Part shown: piece by piece, positions 11,567 through 22,800 of the stretch
How the letters are laid out: the number at the start of each line of letters is the position of its first letter
Numbering within the stretch: position 1 is the stretch's first letter
From: Istiophorus platypterus
Taxonomy: Eukaryota; Chordata; Actinopteri; Istiophoriformes; Istiophoridae
Reading direction: 5' to 3'
Length of the DNA: 64,000 nt
Assembly: GCA_016859345.1 (NCBI GenBank)
Contig: CM029124.1
Location: 9,555,001-9,619,000, forward strand
Notes under the pieces: model-generated
Seen by the model: the letters and a program-made list of their open reading frames with translations, nothing else
What the model was told of the DNA's origin: nothing
Databases searched by the model: none
Program-made: the position numbers and the translations under genes

Positions 11567-13605
11567 TCAGTTCACGCAGTTTTCAGAAGCCTGAAAAACA
11601 TAGATACAGTAGTAATGTCTCTCCATGATTCATTATTAGATTAGTATAGTTTCTTTTTCTTATAATCAAATTAAACCTGCTTTATGGGGGGTTACCTATG
11701 AGCACAGGACAATAAAAATTCTGAAATATGTTTGAAAATTTGAAGTTAAAAAAATGTGAGGGAAAGGACACCTGGGAGTTTGGTAAGAGTGAAAAACACA
11801 AACACTGCACCAAAACAAACATTTTGGACTCACATTGTGCATACTTTACTTTTTGCAGGCTCTCTGTGATAACAACCCTCTTGTCTGGACAATGTGATAT
11901 CTCCCTATTAGCAGTTGTCTTCAATAGGGACTGAAATGTTCAATTCAGGATTTGGTCATTCAGAGGAGTGGAGATATGGATAGACTACGATAATGTATGT
12001 GCAAATTTAAATTGTGTTGTGAAATGTTTTCTGGAAAATCAGCAAAAATATTCATGGATAGAATAACCAGACAGGGATGTCTGTTTTTGAATAATCAACC
12101 AAACACCTTCATAAACAAGATAACTCATCATATTTGTCCAAAAATAATTAAAATCCAATATTGCTGTAAAACAGTCATTCTCATGCATGCAATTTCACAA
12201 TGGCCTAATACACCCAGAGATACTAAAAGGAGCAATACCTTAGAATAAATGACCCGGCAGAATCTCTGGCGGCTGACACGCTCTCTTTTTTTTATAGTCT
12301 CACTGTATATGTTGTTATTTCAACCAGCTCTATTGCATTTTATTGGAAAAATTCACATCCAACAGCTTTGTTACCAGTTTTCAATTCTAGAAGATATTGC
12401 AATAGAAAATCTATGAAGTAGATAGCAGCTGCAGGCATCTTAACATTCAGTCTGACACTACATTAGTTTTCAGTGCAGTTGTAGGCTATAAACATATGAT
12501 CTGGTGTGGAAACACCTTACTGATTAATTGATTGGCTAATCAACAGAAAATGGATGAGAACTTCAATAATATCCAGCTCCTGGCACATTTCAGACAGTCA
12601 CACTACTCTCCCTCTCCAATGTCTTTCTGCTGGACTGCAAACGCTGCACACCTAATTTGTATTATATTTGATAATCTATTGTACAACTATTTACTATTTA
12701 TTACATATAATACTATAGTCATTCTATAACATATTATATTTTATACTATACTGCGTCCTGTAATATGGTTTACAGTAGTGTTACATTATACACTATATTG
12801 AATTTTTATTACAGACAAATACTAAGTATTATGACAAAATCATAGTTTGCTGTAGTAGATGGTATCATATTACTCTCAATCACAATCTTACATCATCACT
12901 GGAGACACTAGTGAACTATTAGTTTACAACACTGCTCATTTTACCTGTATGTTAATTGTGTATCGTGTAATTTAATTGATCTTGTATAGTTTCTATTCTT
13001 ATTTTAATTTTATATACATCTAATGACCCACTGTTTATTGTCTCTCTGCTTATTTCTGCCCGTGCGTTGCTGCAACACCTGGATTTCCCCTCTGGGGACT
13101 GATAAAGACTTATCTATTCTGATGACAGAGAGCAAATACTGATCAAATGTACGGATTTCTGTTTTTCTTTCTTCTTTATATAATATATTTATACAAACAC
13201 ACACACACACACACTCCAATAATCATTCTCTCTAATAATGTTAAATATCCTGGAGGGGGTTTCTATACCTTGAGGGACTCAGAGGCTTTCCGCAGTTCCT
13301 TGATGACAGCAGACAGGGCTTCTGGGTTGATGCCCTGCTCGCACAGTCTCACACATATGGAGAGAGACTCCATGTCCAAGCCAGTGTTTAGCAACCTGGA
13401 GATCTCAAGTAGCACTGTTGATGGAAGAAGATGACAACTTATTCAGATTAAATTCGCTAGTTAATAACCTTAACTGATGCTCGTCCTATTCAATTGCCTG
13501 ACAAAACCACGCAAATATTACAAATATTTTTTTAAATAAATATATATATTTACCGTCCATTGTCTCCCGAACTGCATTCAAGTTTGCATTTGCTGCACTT
13601 GCCAT
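11567..13605 (-). CDS. mzt1: Mitotic-spindle organizing protein 1 (MOZART1)
   Basis: This is a small subunit of the gamma-tubulin ring complex that helps recruit gamma-tubulin to microtubule organising centres. The coding exons on the minus strand are 13554-13605, 13269-13414 and 11567-11590, giving 73 residues (human 82). The protein starts MASAANANLNAVRETMD, continues through the helical core LLEISRLLNTGLDMESLSIC and CEQGINPEALSAVIKEL, and ends ASENCVN. The shorter N-terminus lacks the long alanine run of the human protein. Splice junctions are GGACG|GTAAAT, ACAG|TGCTAC, CTCAAG|GTATAG and TTTCAG|GCTTCT. Intron 1 is only 139 bases, whereas intron 2 is 1.7 kb and separates the last 24 coding bases. 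The start (13605-13603) has A at -3 and G at +4. The gene is divergent from bora, with which it shares a promoter. Confidence 0.95.
11591..13268 (-). other. mzt1: mzt1 intron 2
   Basis: AT-rich intron without any recognisable gene. The piece at about 12515-12620 resembles the start of a percomorph interspersed repeat that also occurs at 38172-38430 and 47356-47636 (TTGATTGGCTAATCAACAG type). A short (CA)n is at 13198-13214. Nothing else stands out. Confidence 0.6.
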
Positions 13606-14313
13606 AGTGTGAGATATATATATAAATATTTAGTGAACGCTTGCTAGCAGGTGGCTATAACAAGTAAGACTTGCAGAGGTCTGCGACGCGACAAAAGACT
13701 GGTGAGATATCACAAAGGCTTCAACCAGACTTTAAACGTCTCGTAATCATTTTAGATAAGATCTGCAAATATCAGGAAAAATAAACAAACCATTCGTGGG
13801 CACTATTTGCGGCTAGTTAGCCACCTAGCCTGCTAAACTCAGTAGCGAGCGGAAGCGACAGAGGAAGTGACGAAACGGATCTCCACCGTGATTGGTCGAC
13901 GGGGACTTCCCGAAGCGTTTCTATTGGCTGGCGGGCGCCGTGGGCGAAATTGAAATCAACGTTTGAAAACCTTCAGTCGATGCTGGTTTTTCCTCGGTCT
14001 CCTCGATGTAAGTTGGCTTTTAAGCTGTTTCCACAGTCCCGGCTCATTAGCAGTTGTAAGTACCAACGATGGCATATTCACAGTTATAGTTAATGTATAT
14101 GTTTTTTACTTTTTTTAGGTAAAGTGGTGTGTAACGTAACGCTGTTACTTTATTTTCCTATAGTTACTTCCCTCGAAAGCTCGTCAACGCTATAGAAACA
14201 GGGGACGTGATGTTGCTAACATGCCAAACTAACGAAAACGCAGGCTGTTGTTTGAGTTGCTTTGTTTTGTGTTAGAAGTTTTGTTCCTGAAATTTCTCCT
14301 TCCTTGATGTCAG
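13606..14313. promoter_or_regulatory. Divergent mzt1/bora promoter with CCAAT boxes and CHR-like site
   Basis: About 700 bases lie between the mzt1 start and the bora start. Two inverted CCAAT boxes (ATTGG at 13891-13895 and 13923-13927) are 32 bases apart. A CHR-type TTTGAA follows at 13962-13967, 35 bases after the second box. Between them is an E2F-like GGGCGAAA (about 13942). ETS-like GGAAG motifs at about 13851 and 13864 (the latter in AGGAAGTGACG) lie on the mzt1 side. NF-Y boxes spaced like this ahead of a CHR are the known layout of DREAM/MuvB-controlled G2/M promoters, which fits two mitotic genes. A 5' UTR intron of bora is likely: GTAAGT at 14008 or 14056 to the acceptor TTGATGTCAG ending at 14313. 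Confidence 0.7.
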
Positions 14314-14318
14314 CTAAG

Positions 14319-17300
14319 ATGGGAGACCATGTTGAGCCACAAATCACCCCAGAGACCCCAGGCAGGCCTTCCATAAGAAACCCCTTTGAAAGTCCTAATG
14401 ACTACCACCACCTCCGCGAACCCCTGGTTCCCAGCCCATCTGTCTTCAAGTCCAAATCTTGTAAAGCTGTAAGTTTGAACACGCCAACCGCACCTTTCAC
14501 CTCAAATCTTTTAGACCTAGTGCTGCGTGTCTCACGCAGAGATACAAACCTCTTTCTGGAAATGTCCAAACACTGTTTTATGCCCACAGCATTTTTGCTC
14601 TGCTGAATGGTGTATAAAGTCTTTTATTTTTTTTTCCACTACCTCTACTGACTCCCTCAGACTCCATCCAAGTTTAACTGGTCTATTGATGAAATGGCCA
14701 GTCTTCTCCCAGTACATATAGACCCAGAGGAAATCCAACGGCAGTCTTTTTACCTCAGCCAGACAAGGTACGTACTGGATCACCGTAGTCGTGGGAGATA
14801 CAGTTATATGCAAAAGATTGGACACCCCAGGGCTTATTTTGTTGATTTTTGAAATGAAAGTCAAGGTAACTCAAATAAAATGTATTTATATAGCTCAATA
14901 TCACAAATGCCTCAAAGTGCTTTATAATCTGTCATACAACCCTAAAATCTGGAATAAGGAAGAACCCCCCCCCCCCCAAAAAAAAAAAACCTATAATGGG
15001 GAAAAAAATGGAAGAAACCCCAGGAAGAGTGAGTGTGGAGTGATAACTCCTCCAGGATGGACAGACAAGCAGTACATGATGTGTTTACAGAATAGAGCAA
15101 CATCGTGTATTTACAATATGCACCAAGATGAAAACATTATAGATTGTAATCACTGTAGAGCGACTAACCCTAACCTTAACCTCGTCTCTCCCATGAAGAC
15201 CCGCAAACAGGACAAACTACACAAGCCTAAAAAAGGCAAAACCATGCGCCATTCACATGTCAAGTGCATTCCTGCAGTAAAAAGACATTAAAGATAGTTG
15301 AGGCTCATGAAATGAAAAGTAATAGGGCTTTTATGTTTAAATTTCCTGCATGGGGTTGTAGTTTCTTATTTTCAGTTCAAAAAAGCAACAAAAGGTGTCA
15401 TTTACTTAACCAAGTAAAGCAAATTACAGGGAATTTAAGTGATGCAACTTTTCCTTTTCCTTGAAATATCTAGGATGGATTCTGACATTGAGGAAAAACG
15501 TCAGATTGCTATTGAGCAGGTATGGGTTTCTAATTCAATCTAATCATATTGTATAATGATAGAGAAGTTAGATTTTTGTGTAACTGTGTAATTTGTGTCT
15601 ACCAATTAAGTTTTTCACGAAAGGAGCCATTGTGCCGTCCCCTTGGGCAGCACCGGACTCTCGTAAAGCCATTCAGATCTGTAAGAAAAGTAAGTTATGT
15701 TATTGTTTTCATTACTTTTTAACTCACATTTTCCTCCTGGTATTTGCCTTTTAGTTTCATGTTGTATTCTGGTTTTGTGCATTATTTAAGAACTTCATAT
15801 TCATGTTGTGGTTTTGTATGATTGCAATTTGTAGGTTCTATGATTGCTGAAGAGCCTGAAAAAGTCTCAGGTTGGTGTGTTCTTTGAGAGGTTTTCACGT
15901 TATTGCCTGCAAACAGTGCCCATACTCTTTCTCTGTCTATCACTATTTTCTAACTAGTTTTTGATCTGTCTTTATTATGTTTGTTGTACAGTTTCTTGTC
16001 AAACAACTCTTTCGTTACCTTTGGCTTTTGATTTGGAGAAAATACTAGGTAAGCCTCTAATAAACAACAGCACAATCAAATCAGAGTACCGCAGAATATT
16101 CTACCGTTGAATCGTAATGTTGGTCTGTCATTTTTTTCCCCCCTCTCCTCAGGTGAATATTTCCGCTATGAGGAAGCATGTGATGCTGTGCAGGAGAGTC
16201 TTAGTTCCTCTTCCTTAAGACGAAAACTCTTCCTCGATGGCCAGGGTAGTTACAGTGGCTCTGACAGCTCCAGCCCACCGAGCCCAGAGAGAAGCCATGT
16301 CAGGCAAGAGAGGCCGTCTCTGACCCAAGGAGAGGGAGCTGTAGGGAGGATTGAAGGTGCTGAGGGAGAAGCTATATCATCAATCTTTTCCTCACCTTTA
16401 CCCTGCAGGGTTTCTGCTCCGACTCCCTCTACGGTGAGTGGAGAAGTGTAGATATTCAAATGATGATTATTTCACCATACTCTTGGTATGTCAATATTAA
16501 AGCACAGTATCTGCATAGATATATCTTTAATTGTGGAATTTGCATATGATTTTTTTCTCTCTTAACTCCGTCATGTAAATACACCTTTTTAAATTAGCAA
16601 CAGATTAAAAGTATATTTTGTTTGTACTAATATAAGTAGATCCTATTGTAGTTCGGAAAAAAATATCACAATTTAAATAGGAGCTTAATATATCTTCTTA
16701 TGGAGCCATTATGTAAAATATCAAAGATATTTCCCCATCGCAAAGCTAAAAACGTCTTTAGCAGGACATCGGATCCAAGATCTCGTTCATAATCAGTTCA
16801 CTTACACTTCACTTCAACTATTTCACAAGTAAAACTTTAGCTTCGAGTGATTTTTAATATAGAGTTGCTTTTTGTTTTTTAATATTTGGATCAAAGTGTA
16901 TATTTTACATACAGTGGTAAACAAAAATGTATTTGCATTGTCTTAACTATAGGGCCAGTTCTCATCCAGCCCCATCCAGCATGGCTGCTTCCGGGACTGC
17001 AGCCTCGGCAGTATCACCAGTCCTTTGTTCCCTGATAGGTCCTCTCCTGCAGGGCTGGTCTCCCCTACAATTTCTCCTATTGTTGCACATACAGCACGCA
17101 CACCCATAGGCTCAGGTAGACTATTTTTTTCATAACTCACACCAAAATTTTTAATATCAAACATAAAGCTGAATTTGAAAACATCAAAAGACAGCATACT
17201 GGTGATACCCAATTTTCTCTTCAACCTGATCCTGTGTTTTTTCTTTAGTGGAGAGGAAGCAACCGCACAATTTGACTCCACAGGGTGTAGATGTCACTTC

Positions 17301-18087
17301 CTGCAACGAGAGTCCATTTGTCGAAGGCTGCTCTCCCATTCGTAGCTGCTCCCCACACAAGCTCCATTGCCACAATGAGCCCAAGCACAATGCCAGACCC
17401 AAGCCCAGGCCCAGAGTCCGCTGCTGGGCCTCCCCTCCCCTTATCTCCCCAATCCTTAACCCTAAACTCCAAGACCATCAGGAGGCTGAGGACCAACCCC
17501 CTCCCTCCTCCTCTTCTCTTCCCCCTATGGAGCTAGATCCATCGTCACCCCTGGCCCGGGACGCCCAACCTACTGTAACCGAGAGAGTTAAATTGGATCC
17601 TATGGAACCTGTGAAAATGGAGGAGGGCAAGGATACTGGCATAGAAGGGAGGCTGGAGGAGGAGGAGGAGGAGGAGGAGGAGCTGCTAACTGGAGGGCTT
17701 CTGGGACAACTGACCAGCTCTCGTATGGGCAATGCATCGGCAATGGATAGCTCTCAGATATTTGTGTCCCTTCTGGCAGAGGGAAGCAGCATACGCTATG
17801 ATTCCAGCATGCAGGTTTGTGGGAGCATAGTTTTATTTCAATGTAAATTTAAATTATATTAATTATTTCTTGTTGGGCATCTTATATTGTCCGCGTAAAT
17901 ATTTCTAATGGACTGCATTTCGGGTTCATTCAGGTGGATAGTGGGTACAACACTACCTCAGCAGGCACTGGCAGTCTCATTGATGGCCTCAGCACAGATT
18001 GTCACAGTAAAGAGTCCTTCAGTTCTAACCTGGCAGACGAAGCTTTCCAATTCACTAGACATACTAAAATAAAGGTACTGTTAACAC

Positions 18088-18124
<37 letters not shown>

Positions 18125-18328
18125 TTGTGGATATCTTAAGTTTGTGTATTTAGACTTGATTAAATATCAGCACTTGTCGAAATACATTACTGAAATCATC
18201 TTCCAAACTTTACTAACAGTAATCCACATGCTGAAAATCTTTTTTGGTTTCAAAGCCTTATTAATCTTCCGTTTCATCTTACTAAAACTACATTTCTTAT
18301 TTTCCAGGTATTTTATCCTCACCACTGA
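14319..18328 (+). CDS. bora: Protein aurora borealis (Aurora A / Plk1 activator)
   Basis: Bora is a cytoplasmic, largely disordered cofactor that binds Aurora A, lets it phosphorylate the Plk1 T-loop and so drives mitotic entry. Exons: 14319-14468, 14661-14767, 15474-15519, 15611-15689, 15835-15870, 15992-16046+2 (ending 16048), 16153-16433, 16953-17115, 17249-17814, 17934-18074 and 18308-18328, giving 548 residues (human 559). Recognisable blocks in order are ITPETPGR, NPFESPNDY, KFNWSIDEM, IVPSPW, LEKILGEYFR, LSSSSLRRKLFLDG, GQFSSSPIQ, LGSITSP, SPFVEGCSPI and the degron DSGYNT (residues 497-502), which in human Bora is the Plk1-dependent beta-TrCP site. Exon 9 carries nine glutamates in a row (GAG repeat, 17656-17682). 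The start at 14319 is preferred over 14307 because it has a strong context and the upstream ATG probably lies in a 5' UTR intron. The last exon encodes six residues. Confidence 0.95.
14870..15080. repeat. Interspersed repeat fragment in bora intron 2
   Basis: The segment runs from TGTATTTATATAGCTCAATA through CCTCAAAGTGCTTTATAATC and a GGAAGAAACCCC-like stretch to ACTCCTCCAGGATGGACAGA. This resembles a very common teleost repeat with a tatttatatagc / gctttata signature and a gaaaaactcc/ggaagaaacc middle. A poly(C)-poly(A) run at 14966-14991 lies inside it. The family name cannot be assigned from sequence alone. Confidence 0.5.
18091..18122 (+). repeat. bora: (AC)16 microsatellite next to bora exon 10 donor
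   Basis: An uninterrupted AC repeat begins 16 bases after the donor of bora exon 10 (GT at 18075-18076). CA-rich RNA close to a 5' splice site is the known target of hnRNP L, so this repeat may influence exon 10 use; that is inference. Confidence 0.9.
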
Positions 18329-19830
18329 GCCTTCTGATTAACGTGTTTAAGGGGACACCTCTTTCATTGGAAGCTTAAGATGATAAATTTGCAATCAAAT
18401 ACAATGAAGTTTACACTACGTTTGATGCATTAATGTCGAATTAATTTGGTTAGGGGTGAATGGTGTCAACTGTTAAATGAAAAAGTAATGGGTTACACAA
18501 GTGGTTATTAGTTCTTTTAAGGTAAAAGGTTCAAGTTTTCTGACTGATAACAAATGTTATCACCACAGTACGTTTTCTTGCCAGTTAGAGGGGAGAAGAC
18601 AAGCCTGTAGCCCATGTTAGTGCCATTGTAAGTCACTTGATATCTGTAATTCTAAACAAAACCAAGTATACCGTTGTGGTTAGAGGGAAGTAGGAAAAAT
18701 TGTCAATTCTGTATCAAACTTGCACAACAGTAACCTCCCTGAATGCTGTATTGATGCTTATGCCATCATTTCAATTTTATCTGGTGCTTACATGATTGAC
18801 TTGAAAGATCCTAACTTTCAGATGAAATCAGATTTGTATTTTATTTATGTTTTTATAAAACTGTTTATCATGTTTTTTTATAACAAGAGCTTTTTTTTCA
18901 TTTTATTGAATGAGTAAGAACTGTTAGAATTCAAGTTATCTGTGGATCTTATTTGGCTTGTTTAGAATATTTATTCCAAAGTAAGACACACTGAATAATG
19001 CCACTTGTGAATTAAAAGCTGACTGAGCCATCTGGTTACCATTTTTCTATTCTTTAAGCATGGGCTGGATTATTGTAACATTAAATTAACTTTTATTCAT
19101 TGTTTGATTTGAGGACATGTTGTTTACTTTTGAGCTGGGTAATTCTACAATGTCTGTTTTCAAGACTCACTATTTTGATCCAAAGGTTTGGTCCAGAAAT
19201 ATGACATAAGACTCGTGTATGCTCCCAATAATTTTTCATTAACATTTTTTTGTCACTCTATGTAACAGCATTGTGAAAATACTCAGATTGTAATTAACAA
19301 TTCTGTGCCAATTACATTTGAACAAAATATCAGTGTGAGATTTAAAGTAGGTAATATACCGTATACAATTTTTCCAAATGATAAGATTTATCTAGTAGGA
19401 CTATATCATTTGAGTGGAGGTGATGAACCTGAGTTTTACTGAAAACTTTGTCAAAGGCTAATAGGGGGAATACTTTGATATTCATTTTGTACTTAATTGT
19501 TAACTCAGTACAAGTACTTTAATTTTTAGAGATTAAGATTCTTGCTTGCCTGAAAAAACACACAGAACCATATACATAAAAAACACTTTTAATGATTGAG
19601 TTACCATAGTTATCTGACAAGTTATACTGCATTTATGACTTGAACCTGTCTTTGTCCTATTTACCAACGTGTTTTTAATCATAAAATAACAAGTACATGA
19701 GCAGAGTGGTTTTACTGTGGTAGATGTATCAAAATGGGCAGAAAAGTATAACACTTAAATGCATCAAAGACTCCAAACTTGCTCTTTTATAGACTGTTGG
19801 TGGGGGTGAATTAGGCTGTTGTGTTCAGTA
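18329..19830. other. Convergent 3' UTR region of bora and dis3
   Basis: The two genes face each other tail to tail here. For bora, ATTAAA at 19011-19016 and at 19080-19085 are possible poly(A) signals; the second is followed by T/GT-rich sequence. For dis3 on the minus strand, a TTTAAT at about 19583 (ATTAAA in the transcript) could give a 3' UTR of about 250 bases. The signals leave open whether the two 3' UTRs overlap. There is no repeat or gene otherwise. Confidence 0.5.
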
Positions 19831-22800
19831 TCAGCGGTCCAGTTTTGGTTTCTTGGCCTGTGGTTCAACATTTGGGGCTGGAACACTCACACCAGGGATC
19901 TAAAATAAAGACAATTAAATTGTACAAAATACTAAAGCAGATATATGAAATGATATGTGAAGCTACTTGGATGCGTTATCTTATTAGTTCAAACTGAAAC
20001 AGCAGCAACCTTCCCCTTAAAAAAAAAAAAAACAATTTTAAAGACTATAATAGATCCAATGAAGCACAAACAAGAGAAGAGGAATCTCTTAGGATGTTAA
20101 AGATATAAAAAGTAACCATAATGGTAGTGGTACATCTGGTACCAGAGGTATAGTAGTAAAAACCATGTCCACGTTAGTCAGTCCTTACCACAGGGTCAAT
20201 CAGAGCCATGCGGATCTTCTGGTGCTGAATGTTGGAGTCATCTAGGCTGATTGTGACCTTCACCTTGTCAAAAATATGGAAGGCGTGCTGCTCCACGTTC
20301 AGAGTGGGACCCTAAACACGTACAGCAGAGATTATTCACACACTGTTCTCCAAAATGTCATAAAATGAGACGAATTCAATTAAGTGTTTATACCTCTTCA
20401 TCAAAAGCAAGGTGTGGACTAGTTTTATCTTTGTTGTCAAAGAAGACTGTTCCTTCCAGGCCAAACTTTGGGATGAGTACAATGATCGCGTTCTTCCTCA
20501 CAAACAGGACAAATCCGTCTTCGTTAAGTATGCCTCGGCTCTTGAAGAACAACTGCAAAGAGATCATTTGTATTAAAAGCATGAATTATGCTGCAATGGG
20601 TTACGCAAACCGCTGTGAGCTTATAAATGGACATTTAGTAACAGTGGTTCAGGACAGTGTTTTCCGTTGAATAAGCTCCAAACAAGTTAACATAAATCAA
20701 AACAGCGTTTCCATAGGTGCTCACCTGTGTGTGGAAGGCTACAGATGCCCTCTGTGCATACTGAGACATTTTATGTCTGTAATTGAGGTTGTTGCAGAGG
20801 GCTGACTGCTTATGTTTGTCCATCAAGTCTGGGTAGGTGCTATCTGCTCCTATGGCCACTGCCAGCAGGCGATGTACTATGATATCTGCGTACCTGTGTA
20901 GGGGAGCAGATAAACAGGGTTGTAAGGGAGGGAGGATGGAGGCAAAAATAAAAAAAAAGAAACAGGGAAGATTATGGAAGTCATAGGGAGGTTAGTTATA
21001 CAACTATGCAAAGTTCTAAACATACTTAGTGCAGATTTAATTTATCTGTTTTCATACCTCCTGATGGGTGATGTGAAGTGTGTATAAATGGGTGAGGCAA
21101 GGCCATAGTGGTGGAAATTGCTGTCCATGCCAGAACAAAAATAGACAGCCTGCATCATGCAGCGAGTGGCCAAGATGCGCAGTAGCGTGTTAAAGTACGG
21201 GAAGCCGTCCACTTTGGCCATGTCAAGGGAGTCAGCAAGTGCCTTGGCGGAATCTGTGTGGATCTCCACGCCCTGATAAGACATGGAAACAACAGTTCAG
21301 ACACCTTAAAATAAAAACAGAACTGGCTGACTGAAAATCTTCACAGATGAATAAATAAATAAAATATGTGAGAGGGAGAGCGATTATGCAGTTAGCTTAA
21401 CCTTTTCATCTTGGGACTCCTCAAAACAAATTGATGCCTACTTGCTTTAAAAGGATGCGAGAGTCAAAAGTCTCTAGTATTTCACAAGAAAAAGAATACA
21501 AATTGGACAACCAAAATCAATCAATCAATAAATCAATAAATCATATGTATATTTTTTCTTACACCTTTCATCACTTTATGACGTCCTTGATGGCCCAGAC
21601 CCCCAGATTAGGACCCACTGATATACTGGGTGGTTTGGTTTTATGACTGTAAATTGTTTTGTAGTTTCCAGCTGTAGAGCATCATGTCTCTTTGCAACAT
21701 TTTTGACCACTGAAACTAAGAAGTGTTTATTCAGCTCACATTCTGGATGTTTGAAGTTCCTGCCAATTTACACACAACATCCTCCTTTCATAACAGGACA
21801 AATAAATTAAATTAGCTGAACAAATAACCATATAACTTGAAAACCAAAGCAGTTTTTTTTCTGCAGGACCATCTGTCTTCACTCACCTTGGACTTTGCAG
21901 CCTTTAGGAGGATGTCGTAGTTGGATGGAGGCGGCGCTGGATGTTTCCTCAGCAGAGCACACTCTGGAAATTCGTTATAAATCTTCTGGGCAACTGAAAT
22001 ATTGGCCAGCAACATGAACTCCTCCACCATGGAGTTTGTCTCCCTAATAACCAAGAGATGAGTTCATTTACATTTGTCCAAGACACAGCATGACACACAG
22101 ACATGCACAAAAAAGAACCCCCCCCCCCAAAAAAAAAACAAACAAACAATGAAACCCCACAAAAAGCATTTTAAGAAGGAGCTTTTATGGAGAATAAGTT
22201 TTCAGAAAGGATTCTGCAGAATGCTCCTTTTTGAGGTGACCTACATGAGTTCTTTGGTCTGGAGGTCAATGGGGTCGTGGGTTTCACTGTCAATGTGGAA
22301 ACGGACCTCTAAGGATGACAACGTCAGTGCCCTGAAAGATAAAAAAATGCAACACAGAATGCAATTCATGTTAATACAATCAGTTTAAATATCTAGCAGT
22401 TGGAGGATTTATGATCAACTAAACTCTAGATTTGTTGCTTCTTTCTCATATCTCCCAATTTTCCAAATGCTTTTGATTTGTATTTGATGTTGTCAATGAA
22501 TCCATGTTTCCTAATTTTGAGAGTAACTGAGCGTACAGACCGAGAAAAACACATGCTAATAGCATTTTCTGCCCATAGCACTTGAACGTGCCACTCAGTA
22601 TTTTGTAAAATATGTGCCTCTGCCTCGACTACCCTAACTCCCTGTCCCTACCCTTTCTCTATCCTCTGCCTCTTGAGGATTTTGGCTAGTTTGTTGAGAC
22701 CCCGCAGGCTCTTGGTGATATCATCATTCTTGGTGGTGTCATCAATTCTCATCTGGGCCTCAGCGTAGGTCAGAGATGCCTGGACCGTAGAGGAACACGG

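Noticed and set aside
14307..14318. Upstream ATG giving MSAKMGD as the Bora N-terminus
   Set aside because: Poor start context (T at -3) and it probably lies inside a 5' UTR intron. Human Bora also starts MGD.
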